Positions 49,435 to 60,729 of a stretch of DNA of 64,000 bases are shown here, piece after piece. Below the pieces are notes generated by a model. The model had not been told where the DNA came from, ran no database searches, and saw only the letters and a list, made by a program, of their open reading frames with translations. The DNA is taken from assembly GCA_002245135.1 (NCBI GenBank), contig NGBS01000293.1:248001-312000 (forward strand), read 5' to 3'. This stretch comes from Proteromonas lacertae. Taxonomy: Eukaryota > Sar > Bigyra > Opalinata > Proteromonadidae. Within the stretch, counting starts at the first letter, position 1; each line of letters starts with the position of its first letter. Made by a program: the position numbers and the translations under genes.

Positions 49435-49555
49435 ATTCTATTGTTCATTTTTATTTGTTTTATAATCAAATGATACTATAACCCACTCTATATTCACATT
49501 ATTTTATTTTCATAAATAGAGTCGTTTCATAAATTATTCAAAATAAATTATCTCA

Positions 49556-50534
49556 ATGAGGAAGTCATTACTGTTGATCATGATAACTTCAATAGCTATG
49601 TTTGCCTGTTTTATGATGTTTTATACTGTTAGCATGCTAATAAACTCAACTGAAGAACAAAACTCTAAGCATATAAGAAAGAATAGTGATAAAGATTTTA
49701 TGACAATAGAAGAGTTGAAAGACAGTGGATATACATTTACAGCTAAAAATATAGAAACTGATGAAATTATCTTACCTAATAGCTCTAATAAAGTATGGGA
49801 AAAGCCTTATGATATATTGATAGTATATATTGATTGTTGGCACTCCAACTATGCACATCCTCCTTGGCATCCAGAAAAGAGTTCTTTTCCTCTATATAAA
49901 CTAGAATGTGATATGAAAACGAACTGGAAAGGAATTCGAGAAGGTGGAATGATGATTGATTTCTTTCTAAAATTTTACAAAGAAGCAATAGCAAAGAAAT
50001 ACATATTTATTCACAGTCATGATATTTCTTGGCATTATAAAACGAATATATTTGATAGAATAAACTATATAGTAACAACGAAGTATTATAAAAATAATGA
50101 ATTTGGAGGGATATTTTGTAAATATAACTATTTTGGAATAGATAAAAATGATATATTAAACATGGAAGGAGTGAAAGCCAGTTGATGATTATTTAAGTGA
50201 ATTTAAAGAAGTGAAATATTCAATCCAAACTCAAATAAATGAGAAACATATATCTGTATGTTGTTCAACATTTTTTATAACTCCTCAAATAATAAAATGT
50301 CAATCATTTGATTATTATTTAAAACTGAAAACTCATTTAGTTGATTATGTAAAAATGAAAAGTAATAATAATGAAAATGATGATGAAGTATTTAATCATA
50401 ATCGTTGGGCTGCAATCTGGTTAGAATCGATGTGGCATCAATTATTTAATATAAAACGAATGAAATTTCCTCCCAAATGTGAGATAGAAATAATACATGA
50501 AGAAGCTTTTGATTTAATAAACAATGAAGAATAA
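49556..50534 (+). CDS. DUF3431-like type II membrane protein (putative glycosyltransferase), one frameshift
   Basis: ATG at 49556. Residues 4-32 form a single membrane segment (LLLIMITSIAMFACFMMFYT) with a short cytoplasmic N-terminus: a type II Golgi-type layout. The lumenal part matches the DUF3431 pattern: DILIVYIDCWHSNY, then YIFIHSHDISWHYKTNIFDR and a C-terminal WAAIWLESMWHQLF. The reading frame slips by one base at about 50171-50180 (GTGAAAGCC). Removing one A restores KPVDDYLSEF and the rest to 50534. Function is inferred from the family, which is itself poorly characterised. Confidence 0.6.
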
Positions 50535-50566
50535 TTTAATATGTAATAATAATAATAGTAATGTTA

Positions 50567-52692
50567 TTAATGTAATTCATTTTCAATTTTGTAATGATAT
50601 TGTTCAAAATTTGCATAAACAGTTGCTCCAACTGCAGATACTTCACAAGGATTAATATCTCTACATATTCTTGAATATTTAAAATTTTCCCCCAATAATT
50701 CCCGTATTTTTGGTATTATTGATGATACACCACATAAAACAATGTAATGAAATATCACTTTGGTGATAAATTACATTCATTCAATACATTATAAACTATC
50801 TTCATTGTTTTGTTGAATATATCTTTACCAATATAGACTTCAAATGCTGATCTACTAAGCATAGTATCAATATCCATCATCTTCAAGTAGGTCAAAAATC
50901 AATATCAGCTTCTTCACTTACTTTCGAACTTAAACGACATTTTAAAGCTTCACATTCCCATTGTAGTTCACAGATTTGTTTGGGTTTTAATTTCTTTCCA
51001 CTTTCTCTTTCATATAATTCTTTATAATAATTTACTAATGCATTGTCTATATCATCTCCACCTAAATTCAAATCATTTTCATATCCAATTATTCTTATTG
51101 TTTTATTATCATGATTTACATTACATATTGTTACATCAAATCGACTTTTGGTAAAATTATAAACCAAATAATTATCATTTCCACTCTTTCTACTTTGTCG
51201 ATAATATATATAAGCAGTTATTGCAGATATTGGTTCAGGAATTAAAGCGATTACTTCTATATTAGCTTTCTCACATGCAATCTCTGTTTCAATTTTTTGA
51301 TTTTCTGTGAAATGTAATGGATAGGTTATTACTGCTTTGGTTGTTAAGTTCTGCATCTATGACCAATAAATATATCTGCATTTTCTTTTATTCTTTTCAC
51401 AATTTGAGATGTTATATCAGTTGCAGTAAGATGGATTATTTTCTTATTGTGTTGTAATTCGATTTTAGGAATTCCATTTTCATTTATTACTTTGAATTGC
51501 CATTTCTTCATTCCTTCTTGAATAATTGGATTATTATATAAAAAACCAATAAATCTTTGACTATCATAAACAACATTTGATTTTTCAGGATTTGATCTAT
51601 ACTTAGCAATATTACCAACAACAACTTCATCACGATTTGGATAATAATAAACATAATTAGGTAAAGTTTTACTACCATTTTCATAAGGCACAATTTGAAC
51701 TCTTCCACTTTTAACTACTCCACAAACTGAACTTGACATTCCAATATTTATTCCTATTATTTCTGGATTATATGGCAATTTGGGATTTGGATTATCTAGA
51801 AATGGAACACTGGAAATATAGACTATTTTGCTTATTTCTATTATATTATAATATTATTATTATTATACTTTCTAATTCAATTATTAAATCACTTATTGAC
51901 ATTCTTTCTTCACTTTTATATAATATTATCTTATCTAATAATCCATTCAATTCGTCTGAAAATTCACATTCCAATCGCTTATACTCACATTTTATCATCT
52001 TCTCATGAATATCAAATATCGATTTTCCATTGAATATTCTTGATCCACTCAATAATAAATATAATATACAGCCTATACTCCAAATATCACTTTTATCATT
52101 CATCTCTTTATTTTCGATTGTCTCTGGACTCATGTATATCATCTTTTCTTTTAACATACTATCTATCATTTCTTCTTCACTGTTTTTATATAATAATACC
52201 TTACAATAATCACTTAATCTTATATTCTTTTCATCAAATAATATGTTAAATGGATTTAAATTACCATTTATTATACCATTTTCATGAATTTTCATTGTAC
52301 CTTTACAAATTGGCATTATTATATCAAATATGCCACTTTCACGAAAATATTCGACTGGATTCTTTATCTCATATAAACTCTTTACATATTTTGGACTTAT
52401 CAGATACAAATAGTTATTCTCATTCACTATTTTAGTATAACTCACAAGTTCTTCGACTTTTTAAACCACTTAACATACTAATACTGCTCATATATGCATT
52501 TACATCTTCTTCAGCAAGTCTATCAGTATTAATTACTTTAATTATCTCACTTTCATGAGTTGTTTTGTTAAACACTTCAAATAAACTACAGTTTATTAGT
52601 CTCTTCATCTAGTCACTATATTATCATCATATATACTTCATAGTTTTCATATCTAGATTATTAAAAGTAGGAATAGTCACCTGCATACTCAT
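50567..52692 (-). CDS. Pseudokinase fused to an HSP70-like ATPase domain
   Basis: The kinase-like part (52445-51880) shows INGNLNPFNILFD for HRD (Asp to Asn), RLSDYC for DFG, YMSPETIEN and DIWSIGCILYLLLSG. The intron at 51840-51870 (GTATAATAATA...ATAATAG) joins ELE in frame to KISKIVYISSV, then straight into the HSP70 start PEIIGINIGMSSSVCG. The ATPase domain runs on with FIGFLYNNP, AVITYPLHFTENQK, NLGGDDIDNALV, SRSAFEVYI and CGVSSIIPKI. It stops after the nucleotide-binding domain, with no substrate-binding domain. Phosphate motifs are altered (NIGMSSS for DLGTTNS; NFTKSRFDV for DLGGGTFDV). The 5' exon begins at 52692. One-base slips occur near 52450, 50885, 50760 and in the first exon. Confidence 0.65.
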
Positions 52693-52910
52693 AAAAATTC
52701 AAAACAAAAAAGAATAGATTTCTTTTAAAATACATTTCATCAAATCTATACAATTTCCTATATATATCTCATTTCTATTTTGACTTTATGAATTATATTC
52801 GTTTCATTTCAAACAAGCATCAAACATCTATCATTTGTATATCAACAAACAATTTCAATACAACAAAAATAAATATCAATATCATTTATAAATATCATTC
52901 ATTCAAACAC

Positions 52911-55900
52911 TCAATCACTTTCTTCACTGATTAAAGGAGAAAATTTTATACTTTTACATCTTCCACAAATCAACTCATCATTCTTAATATTATCATTATT
53001 ATCACTTTTATTCAAATTTAAACATCTCAAATGAAAATATAAATTACATTTTAAACATTGAATTCGTTTCTCAGTTTCACTCATTAATTTTAAACATTTA
53101 CTACATCGACGACTTATTTCTTTCACAAAATTTATTCGATAATTTCTATTCTCTTTTTGAAGAAACTATTTAGATTACATTATATATTATACATATATAT
53201 ATATACATAACTGTGAATTACTGTGTATAATATAAAATCATCTCGTTCTTCATTTAATAGTTTTGCATTGAATTTTCGTTCAAATCCATATAAATTTACA
53301 CTATCTACTATTCCATATTTACTTTTATCAGGATAAATAAACATTATTATACTTTTATTTCTCATTTCAACTTTTTCATATAATTCTTTATATTCATCAT
53401 TTAAATCATTATAACTGATTTTTAAACATGGATAACATCCAAAATATTTAGAACTATACCAACATAAATCATATAACTTAAATTGATTTTTATTATTTTC
53501 ATCACTTGAACTATCACTATTTTCATTTTCATCTTTCATTTCTTCTTCACTTTCTTCTTCACTTTCATTTAAACATATTCCAGTTATTGAACTAAACAAT
53601 ATTTTATATAAATATAAATATTATACTTTGGATTAACAAATTTCATATATGATGTTGGCTTGTTTATTCTGCCTCGTTTACAATATACACATTCATTATT
53701 CTTTACACATTCATAATGAAATTCTATTAACAATTATTATTATTATTATTATTTAAAATATTATATATTATTATATACGTAAATGACAATATTCACATTT
53801 AACAAATGCACTTTCATAATCACAATAAGGAGATTTAATATTGAAACATATACAACAATTTGTATCTATTGTATTATATTATAAGCAATATTTATATATA
53901 CCTCTCGATTTGAAATTGATTCGATCTTCTATTGGTAAATGATTACAACACTAAACAAAATATTATTAAGAAATTGATTAATAATAATAATATATATATA
54001 TATATATACATAAGCAATTGAAAAATCAAAAGGAATTATACCATTCTCAAATGAACTAAATATATTTTTCATATTTAATCGAATTAAACAATCAGCTCTT
54101 TCTATCATCTTTCTTTCTCTCATTCCATTTACATAGGATATTATCGCATATTTATTATCAAATGGAAATAAATCAAATTCATATTGACCTCTCTCACTTA
54201 AATCATCTCGTTTGATTATTAAACAGAAATTTTCATCATATTTATTCCATACAACTTCATACGATTTTAAATTTAAAGAATCTTCATTGGCTTTAGGAAC
54301 ATGGATTTGATATTTTTCTTCAATTTCATATTTATGTTTTACTAAGTGTAATTTCTTTCTTCTTTTCTTTGCAATTGTTATAGCTTGCGATTGAGATGTA
54401 TCTGATGAGGATAATGTTGAAAAAGTGGTTGAATCACTTTCATCTTCATTTTCTCCTTCTTCTTTTTCATTTTCTTTTTCATTTTTGTCATCTTCTTCTT
54501 CACTTTTATTTTTATTATCGTTTTCTTTTTCATCTTCTTTTTCACTTTCACTTTCTTCTTCTTCATTATCATTATCAACATCTTCCTTATTTTCAGATTC
54601 TTTGGGTTTTATATTCTTCTTATTCTTGTTCTTATGTTTAGTATAAGGAGATGTTCGAAATGATAAACTTCTCTTTTTATTTTTATTATTCTTTATAAAG
54701 ATTATTTCATTATCTTCACTATCAGCTTCACTATTTTCATTTTCACTTTCTGGAGATGTTTCTAATGGACTTATACTTTCATTTTTATCTTCTTTTTCTT
54801 CACTGCAACTATCATCAATTGTTATTACTTCTTCATCGTTCTCTAAATCAATTTTCATTTTCTTCTTCTTTTCTTCTCCTTCATCATTATCACTTTTATT
54901 TTCATTCTGTTTATTGTATTTTCTTGGTCTTCCTCTTTTCTTTGGTTTTACTTCTTCATTAGTCTCTTTATTGTTATTTAAACTCTTATTTTTCACATTT
55001 CTTCTTCTCTTTCTCTTGGCTATTGGTTCATCTTCTTTATTATTATTGCTATCACTTTCAGTTATATCACATACTTCAATATCATTGTTAGTTTTATTCT
55101 TCGTTTGGCTGTATTTTCTTTTTAATTGGTTTGATATTTTTGGCAAAATTATATCATCATCATCATTTTTATCTTTAAAAACTGTTACTTTATCCTTTTC
55201 ATTATTCTTCTTTTTATTATTTTCTTTATCTAATTCAGATTCAGATTCAGATGATGATGCAGATGATGATGATGATGATGAAGAGGAGGAAGAGGATAAG
55301 GAGTTTGAACTTGAAGATGATGAAGAAGATAATTTTTTCTTCTTTTTCGATTTAGTTCCAGTTGCACTCATATAAATCCTCTTTGGATTTTTCACTATCT
55401 TTGATGGTAATGGTTTTTGTTGTGCAGGATGAAGTGGAGGAAGACTACAATAAGAACGAGATGTTTGATTAACTATATTTGGATTTACATAAGTTAAATT
55501 TAGATTAACTTCATATGTATTAAGAGGTGGATAAAATAACAATGATCTTACAACTACTGGTTTTTGAGGTAGTGGTTTTACTACTTTGCAAGAATATTCG
55601 TTTCTTTTTGACGATGGTATTAATGATTCCATCTCTCCATAAGCCTATAAACAATTAAAATATAAAAACAAAAGATTATAAATTAAGTATATACTTGATC
55701 AAAACAAAAATTACACAAACGATGTTCTAATTCTTTACCTTTTGATGTAAAACACGATATGTGATAGATTAATCTGCAATCATCACATTCCGCTGTATCA
55801 TTATTTAAAATCTCGTTACAAACTGGGCATCTCAGCCTACTATCATTCAATATTGCTAATCTAGCATCTTTAGGTTGCATTGTAGCACACTAAGCAAATA

Positions 55901-56284
55901 CATATTACCATAAATATACAGCTGCTAATCTATAGGCTCTTAAAGTATTTGCATTCAATGACGGCAAATATAAAAAATTATTGTGTAAATTGAAAGGTCT
56001 CAATTCAAATCTTCCTGCTATATAACTAGGAACATATTAATTCAAGAAATACTATTCTTCTATGTTTGTTTCAAAACTTTTTAAAGCATATTTAACATCT
56101 TGATCAAATGCATTATATTTTTCTTGGTTTGTCTCGTCCAATGACTTTGGATTACAGATTAAGCAAGGTGTTGGATTTTTTGTGTCTTTTATATACCATA
56201 CTACTTCATTACAACTATTACGGATAATTAATTGTATTTATACAATTTTAATTCATCTGTATCTGTTGGATTTCTACATTCCAT
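52911..56284 (-). CDS. Chromatin protein with three PWWP-like/PHD modules
   Basis: Spliced from ATG 56284 (MECRNPTDTDELKLF) through about nine exons to 52911. Module 1: PWWP-like NEVVWYIKDTKNPTPCLIC, then PHD CPVCNEILNN. Module 2: PWWP-like SYEVVWNKYDENFCLIIKRD, then PHD NCCICF...CEYCHL. Module 3: PWWP-like LYDLCWYSSKYFGCYPCLKI, then PHD CSKCLKLM...CLKCNLYFHLRC. Between modules 1 and 2 is a long Ser/Lys/Glu/Asp-rich region with an AT-hook-like KKRGRPRKY (about 54930). Introns are 30-60 nt, GTAT...TAG. PWWP and PHD fingers read histone methylation, so a nuclear chromatin role is expected. It is divergent from the paralogue at 56637. Confidence 0.75.
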
Positions 56285-56636
56285 TTTTTTTAGCTCAAGC
56301 CAAATATATTTTAAATACAAATAATACGATATATACATAGAGAAAACTTAGAAAAACTGCATTGTCTTGATATTTAATGTATTTATGATTGTTATTAAGA
56401 ATCTTGTACAAAATGATTTATTCACAGTATTTTGATTTTAACCATTTATTATATAAATATTTATATTTATATAAAGACCATAGTGTTTGCTATATAAAGT
56501 ACATTTCATAACACACAAAAATAGATCAAGCTTATATTTCAGCTTGTTGTTTTAATTCCTTTCTATTTATTTATATAAACACTGTCAGATATTATAACTT
56601 TTCATAACACTACTATAACTCAGAATTAATAGTTTG
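56285..56636. other. Divergent promoter region between two PWWP-PHD genes
   Basis: 352 bp with no coding potential, rich in TATA-like words. It contains ATCAAGCTTATATTTCAGCTTG (near 56524), a loose relative of the AAGCTT...GGCTTGA word seen elsewhere. It presumably drives both flanking genes. Confidence 0.45.
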
Positions 56637-59408
56637 ATGAAAAAATTAGATAATATAAAAGGGTTTGAGTATCATTTTCAGAAATTATTGTTTATAGAAA
56701 GTATCAAATTGTATGGTATGTTCCATTACATTTTTTATGCATGGTTATTGATGAAAGCTTTTTAGATAAACAATCATATGAAAAGTACATATCAATCGAA
56801 AATAAAAATAAGGTAGCAGTACGAGTGTTTAATAATTCAGAATATGATTTGTATTTTTATTTACTCTAATGATAGTGGTATTGTCAATAAACGTGAATTG
56901 TCAAAGTTAGACCCAGAATTCAACCGCAAAATGTTCAACAAGTCATTTAAAGCAGTAGAGGCTAAATATTCATCGCTAATCAAAGAAAAGAAAGAATCAA
57001 AATCAAAAACATTCTTTACCTCTCCATTAATAGATGAAGAAAAGGTGACCCAAGAATCAGAATCAGGAGAAGAGGAAGAAGAAAAATTGGAAGAAGAAGA
57101 AGAAGAAGTTAAAAAAGAAGAAAATTCATCCAAAAGAATGTTAAGCAAAAATGTAATTCCTAAAACGCCAATATTTTTGAAAGAAAAATTATACGATATA
57201 TTATGGTACAAAAAGACAGAAAAAAATGGAAAATTATTCATATGGCCAGCATTAGTAGTAGATCCAGGTGATTTAGATTCAAAAACGTTAAATGAATATC
57301 GAAAATATGAAAATGATGTTGAAAAGAAGTTGATTCCATTAAGATTATTCAATATGTCAAAGAAAAAACAATATATATTAGCGAAGAAGAGTGATGTATT
57401 AGATTTTAATGTAAGAAATAATAATTTATTCATCAGTAATCGAAAAGCTGATGCAAATCTATCAATAGCATTTTATATAGCATTTTATGCGAATGGAATA
57501 AAAAGAAGTATAAGAAAATCAATTAAAGAAGAAGGAGATGCTGGTTGTTGTAGATGTTTTTGTAATGATTTAGACGAAAATGAGAATGAATTATATAGTT
57601 TAGTTTATTGTGATCAATGTGATTTAGCTTATCATTGGAAATGTCTAAATTATATCCATATACCAGAGGATATTGAAAATGAGAAAGTCATTTGTACAAG
57701 ATGTACGTATACTCCAAGGAGTATGAAAACAGTTATAAGGAAAGGTGGTCAGGTACAAGTGTTACATCCAGAAGTATATATATATTTATAAATACATAAT
57801 TGTTTTGTAGGAAGAAGAAAATGAATTAAGAGATAATAATAATGAAGAAATAATATCATCATCATCATCTGAAAAGAAGAAGTTATTTAAAATGGATAAA
57901 AGTGATGATGATGATGATGATATAGAAGAAGAAGAAAGTGAAGAACAAGGACAAGAGGAAGAGGAAGATGATGAAATAGAAAATGATGAAGATGATGATG
58001 AAGAAGAAGAAGATAATGAAGATGAAGATGATTATAATAATGAATATAACAGTCAAGAGAAACATAATAATAAACCACATTTAATAAAACCAAGAAAAAC
58101 TGTTACTTTAACTGATAGTGAAGAAGAAGAAGAAGAGAAATTATCATCACTATCATTTTCAGAACAAGAACAAAATGATGAAGAAGATGAAATAGAAAAT
58201 GATGATGATGATGAAAAAAGACTTAGAAAAATTGAAAAAGAAAGAAAAGAAATAGAAAATATATTGAATGGTAAAGTTGCCTATAAAGAAAAAGTAATGA
58301 AAGAAAAAGAATTACCACAAAAGAGAAAATTAAATGATAATAATAATAATGAAGTTAATGTAAAGAAACAAAAGAATGATAGTTTAGAATTCATTAAAGA
58401 AATGGATAAAGTCATAATAGCAATAAAGACTGTATTTAAAAGATATAATAATTATTACAAACTTCAAGATATAATCAATAATAATACAAAATATGTGACA
58501 AAGCCTAAGGTATTAGCAGAAATATTCACATTTTTCAAATATGTATAAATATATTTTATTGTTTTTTTTAATTATATTTTTAGATTATTTTCAGAGAACA
58601 TTCTAGAGATACTTTAGGTAAAATCAAAGAAAACATCGACGACTTTGAAAACTCCTTCAAACAACAAGCCAAAGAGTTTGACAGTGAATTAATCTTCATG
58701 GAAATGATAAAAAGGTTAAATATACTAATAAATAAGCAATTAGATAAAATTAGTAAAAATTCAACTATGACGTCTAATATTTATACTGTTAAATGGGATA
58801 TAGACATGAATTGGCCATGTATTATTGTTGCTGAATATGATTTACCACCTGATGTTGTGAATAAATACAGTTATTATTTAAGTATTGAAGATTATGTGTG
58901 TATTAGGTATTTTTGTAAGTCAAATAAATATGCATTGTATATAATTTATTATATATATATATATATAGTGCAGTAGTTCATTCAAAAAGATTATTTCCAT
59001 TGACTTTGGATGAAAGTTATAAACAATTGAAGAAGAGTAAAAATGAAGATATTTATGATGCTTATAATGCTGCTTATGTATATTAGATTATATTTCTTAC
59101 TTTATAGTATGCTAATGGTTTGGATTTGAAGAGTAGATTGTCTATTATAAGCATTGAGAGTATATATTTCATAAATTAATGTAAAAATAGATGCTGGATG
59201 TTGTAAATGTTTTAATATGAATAGAGATGGATGTGAACCTGGTATTGATGGATTGGTTGATTGTCAATACTGCAAACTGTCTTATCACTGGAAATGTGCC
59301 GGTTTTGAGGAAAAACCAGATGATGATGATGTGAATACGTTTATATGTGAAAATTGTAAATCAGTGGGTATAACTTACAACGATCTTCCAACTCAATTAT
59401 ATGAATAA
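56637..59408 (+). CDS. PWWP-like/PHD protein with LEDGF-IBD-like helical domain
   Basis: ATG at 56637; intron 56669-56697 joins GFE to KYQIVWYVPLHFLCMVID, a lone PWWP-like module. A second PWWP-like module follows (LYDILWYKK...WPALVVDPGDL) with its PHD (GCCRCF...YCDQCDLAYHWKC, 57540-57700). After an acidic region comes an all-helical segment (MDKVIIAIKTVFKRYNNYY; KPKVLAEIFTFFKY, 58400-58700). It resembles the TFIIS-N/integrase-binding fold of LEDGF/HRP2. A third PWWP-like (IYTVKWDIDMNWPCIIV) and PHD (GCCKCF...YCKLSYHWKCAG) end the protein. PWWP plus IBD is the LEDGF arrangement, here combined with PHD fingers. Confidence 0.75.
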
Positions 59409-59613
59409 TATGAAAGTTTATAACTATATTTGTATAATTATGTTTTTTGAATGTTGGTAATAGCAAATAAGCATTTTTACTGCTCATTTTAAAGAAAAAT
59501 CAAAATACAAAAAAATACATTCAATGACAAACGTCAAGTTTGAATTTTGGCGCGATTTAAATAAAAATATTTGTTATTGTTAGTTACTCAATCAACTAAT
59601 CTCGAGAAAAAGA

Positions 59614-60496
59614 ATGGAACAACCTAAAGCAGATCAAGAACTTCAACCTCCAGCTAAAAAAGCTTGCACTGATGCTACTCCAGCAGCTGATCTTCCCGCT
59701 ACTCCTGATTATCATCAAAAACGTCTCTATGAAGTGTGTTGGAACAAGAGCCTCACTTATCCTTGCTTAATTGTTGATCTTAAAGATTTACCTGCTAAAG
59801 ACTTAGAAGCTTATAAATTATCAACAATTGCTGATAAAGTAGCAATAAAATACTTTTGTAAAGAAGAGAACCAATTGTATAACATAGCCTGTTAAAATAA
59901 TTATAGTGAAGTTGTTTCTGCTGCCAATTTAACTCCATTTGGTACAGAATCTAACTACGCCAATATTACCAACATATCTAAAAATGAAGAATTACAACCA
60001 GCTTTCACCACAGCTTATGTATTTATTTAATTATTATTTTTGTTAGTATTGTAATGGTCTTAAGAAGGAAGAGAGAATCAACGTTACAGAAGAAGCAGAT
60101 TCAGGATGTTGCAAGTGTTATCAAGTCAAAATTGAGAATTGCAAAAGACATTTGGATGATTTCGTCTATTGTGATAACTGTTGCTTAGCTTACCATTGGC
60201 AATGTGCAGGATACAGCAGAGTACCATCTAATCCAGAGAAGGTCGTGTTCAATTGTTCAAACTGTCGTGAAAAAGTATTTGATTTTTCTTTTTTCATTTT
60301 TATAGTTTCCAAACTTACCAGCTCCAGTATTTGAAACAAAAAAAGCAAGAAAAGAGGATGACTATGAAGAAGATGATGTGATTGATGATGGAGGTGATGA
60401 AGAGGAAGAAGTGAATGAAGAAGAATATGTATAATTTACTCTTTTATAATTGATTAGCAAGATGATGATGATTATGATGGTAAGGATGATGATTGA
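59614..60496 (+). CDS. Single-module PWWP-like/PHD protein
   Basis: ATG at 59614 (MEQPKADQELQPPAKK, a nuclear-localisation-like start). The PWWP-like part is LYEVCWNKSLTYPCLIVDLK. The PHD is GCCKCYQVK...YCDNCCLAYHWQCAGY...NCSNC. An acidic tail ends in DDDYDGKDDD with TGA at 60494-60496. Introns near 59876-59905, 60018-60047, 60273-60304 and 60429-60459 are all about 30 nt, GTAT...TAG. It is the smallest and cleanest member of the local family and has no frame breaks. Its codons are less AT-biased than its neighbours', which may reflect higher expression. Confidence 0.82.
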
Positions 60497-60685
60497 GGAG
60501 CATGTTATTATATTTTTATTATTATTGTTATTTGTTTCTTTCTTCAAAATTTGACTTTTTTGGATTACTTCTATTTGGAGGAATATCTATTATATTTAAC
60601 AGTGTATATACTTAATTATATACATAGCAGAATATTTCTATCGCCAGCTAAGCATTCTATCAAAAGATATTCATAAAAACAAGAA

Positions 60686-60698
60686 AAGCTTGGCTTGA
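60686..60698 (+). promoter_or_regulatory. Shared upstream motif, AAGCTTGGCTTGA
   Basis: Identical to the copy at 38545-38557 over 13 bases, here 32 bp before the start of the EGF-repeat gene. It is a candidate promoter element. Confidence 0.4.
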
Positions 60699-60729
60699 GT
60701 TCCTTTTATCGTATTTTTTCTATAACAGC

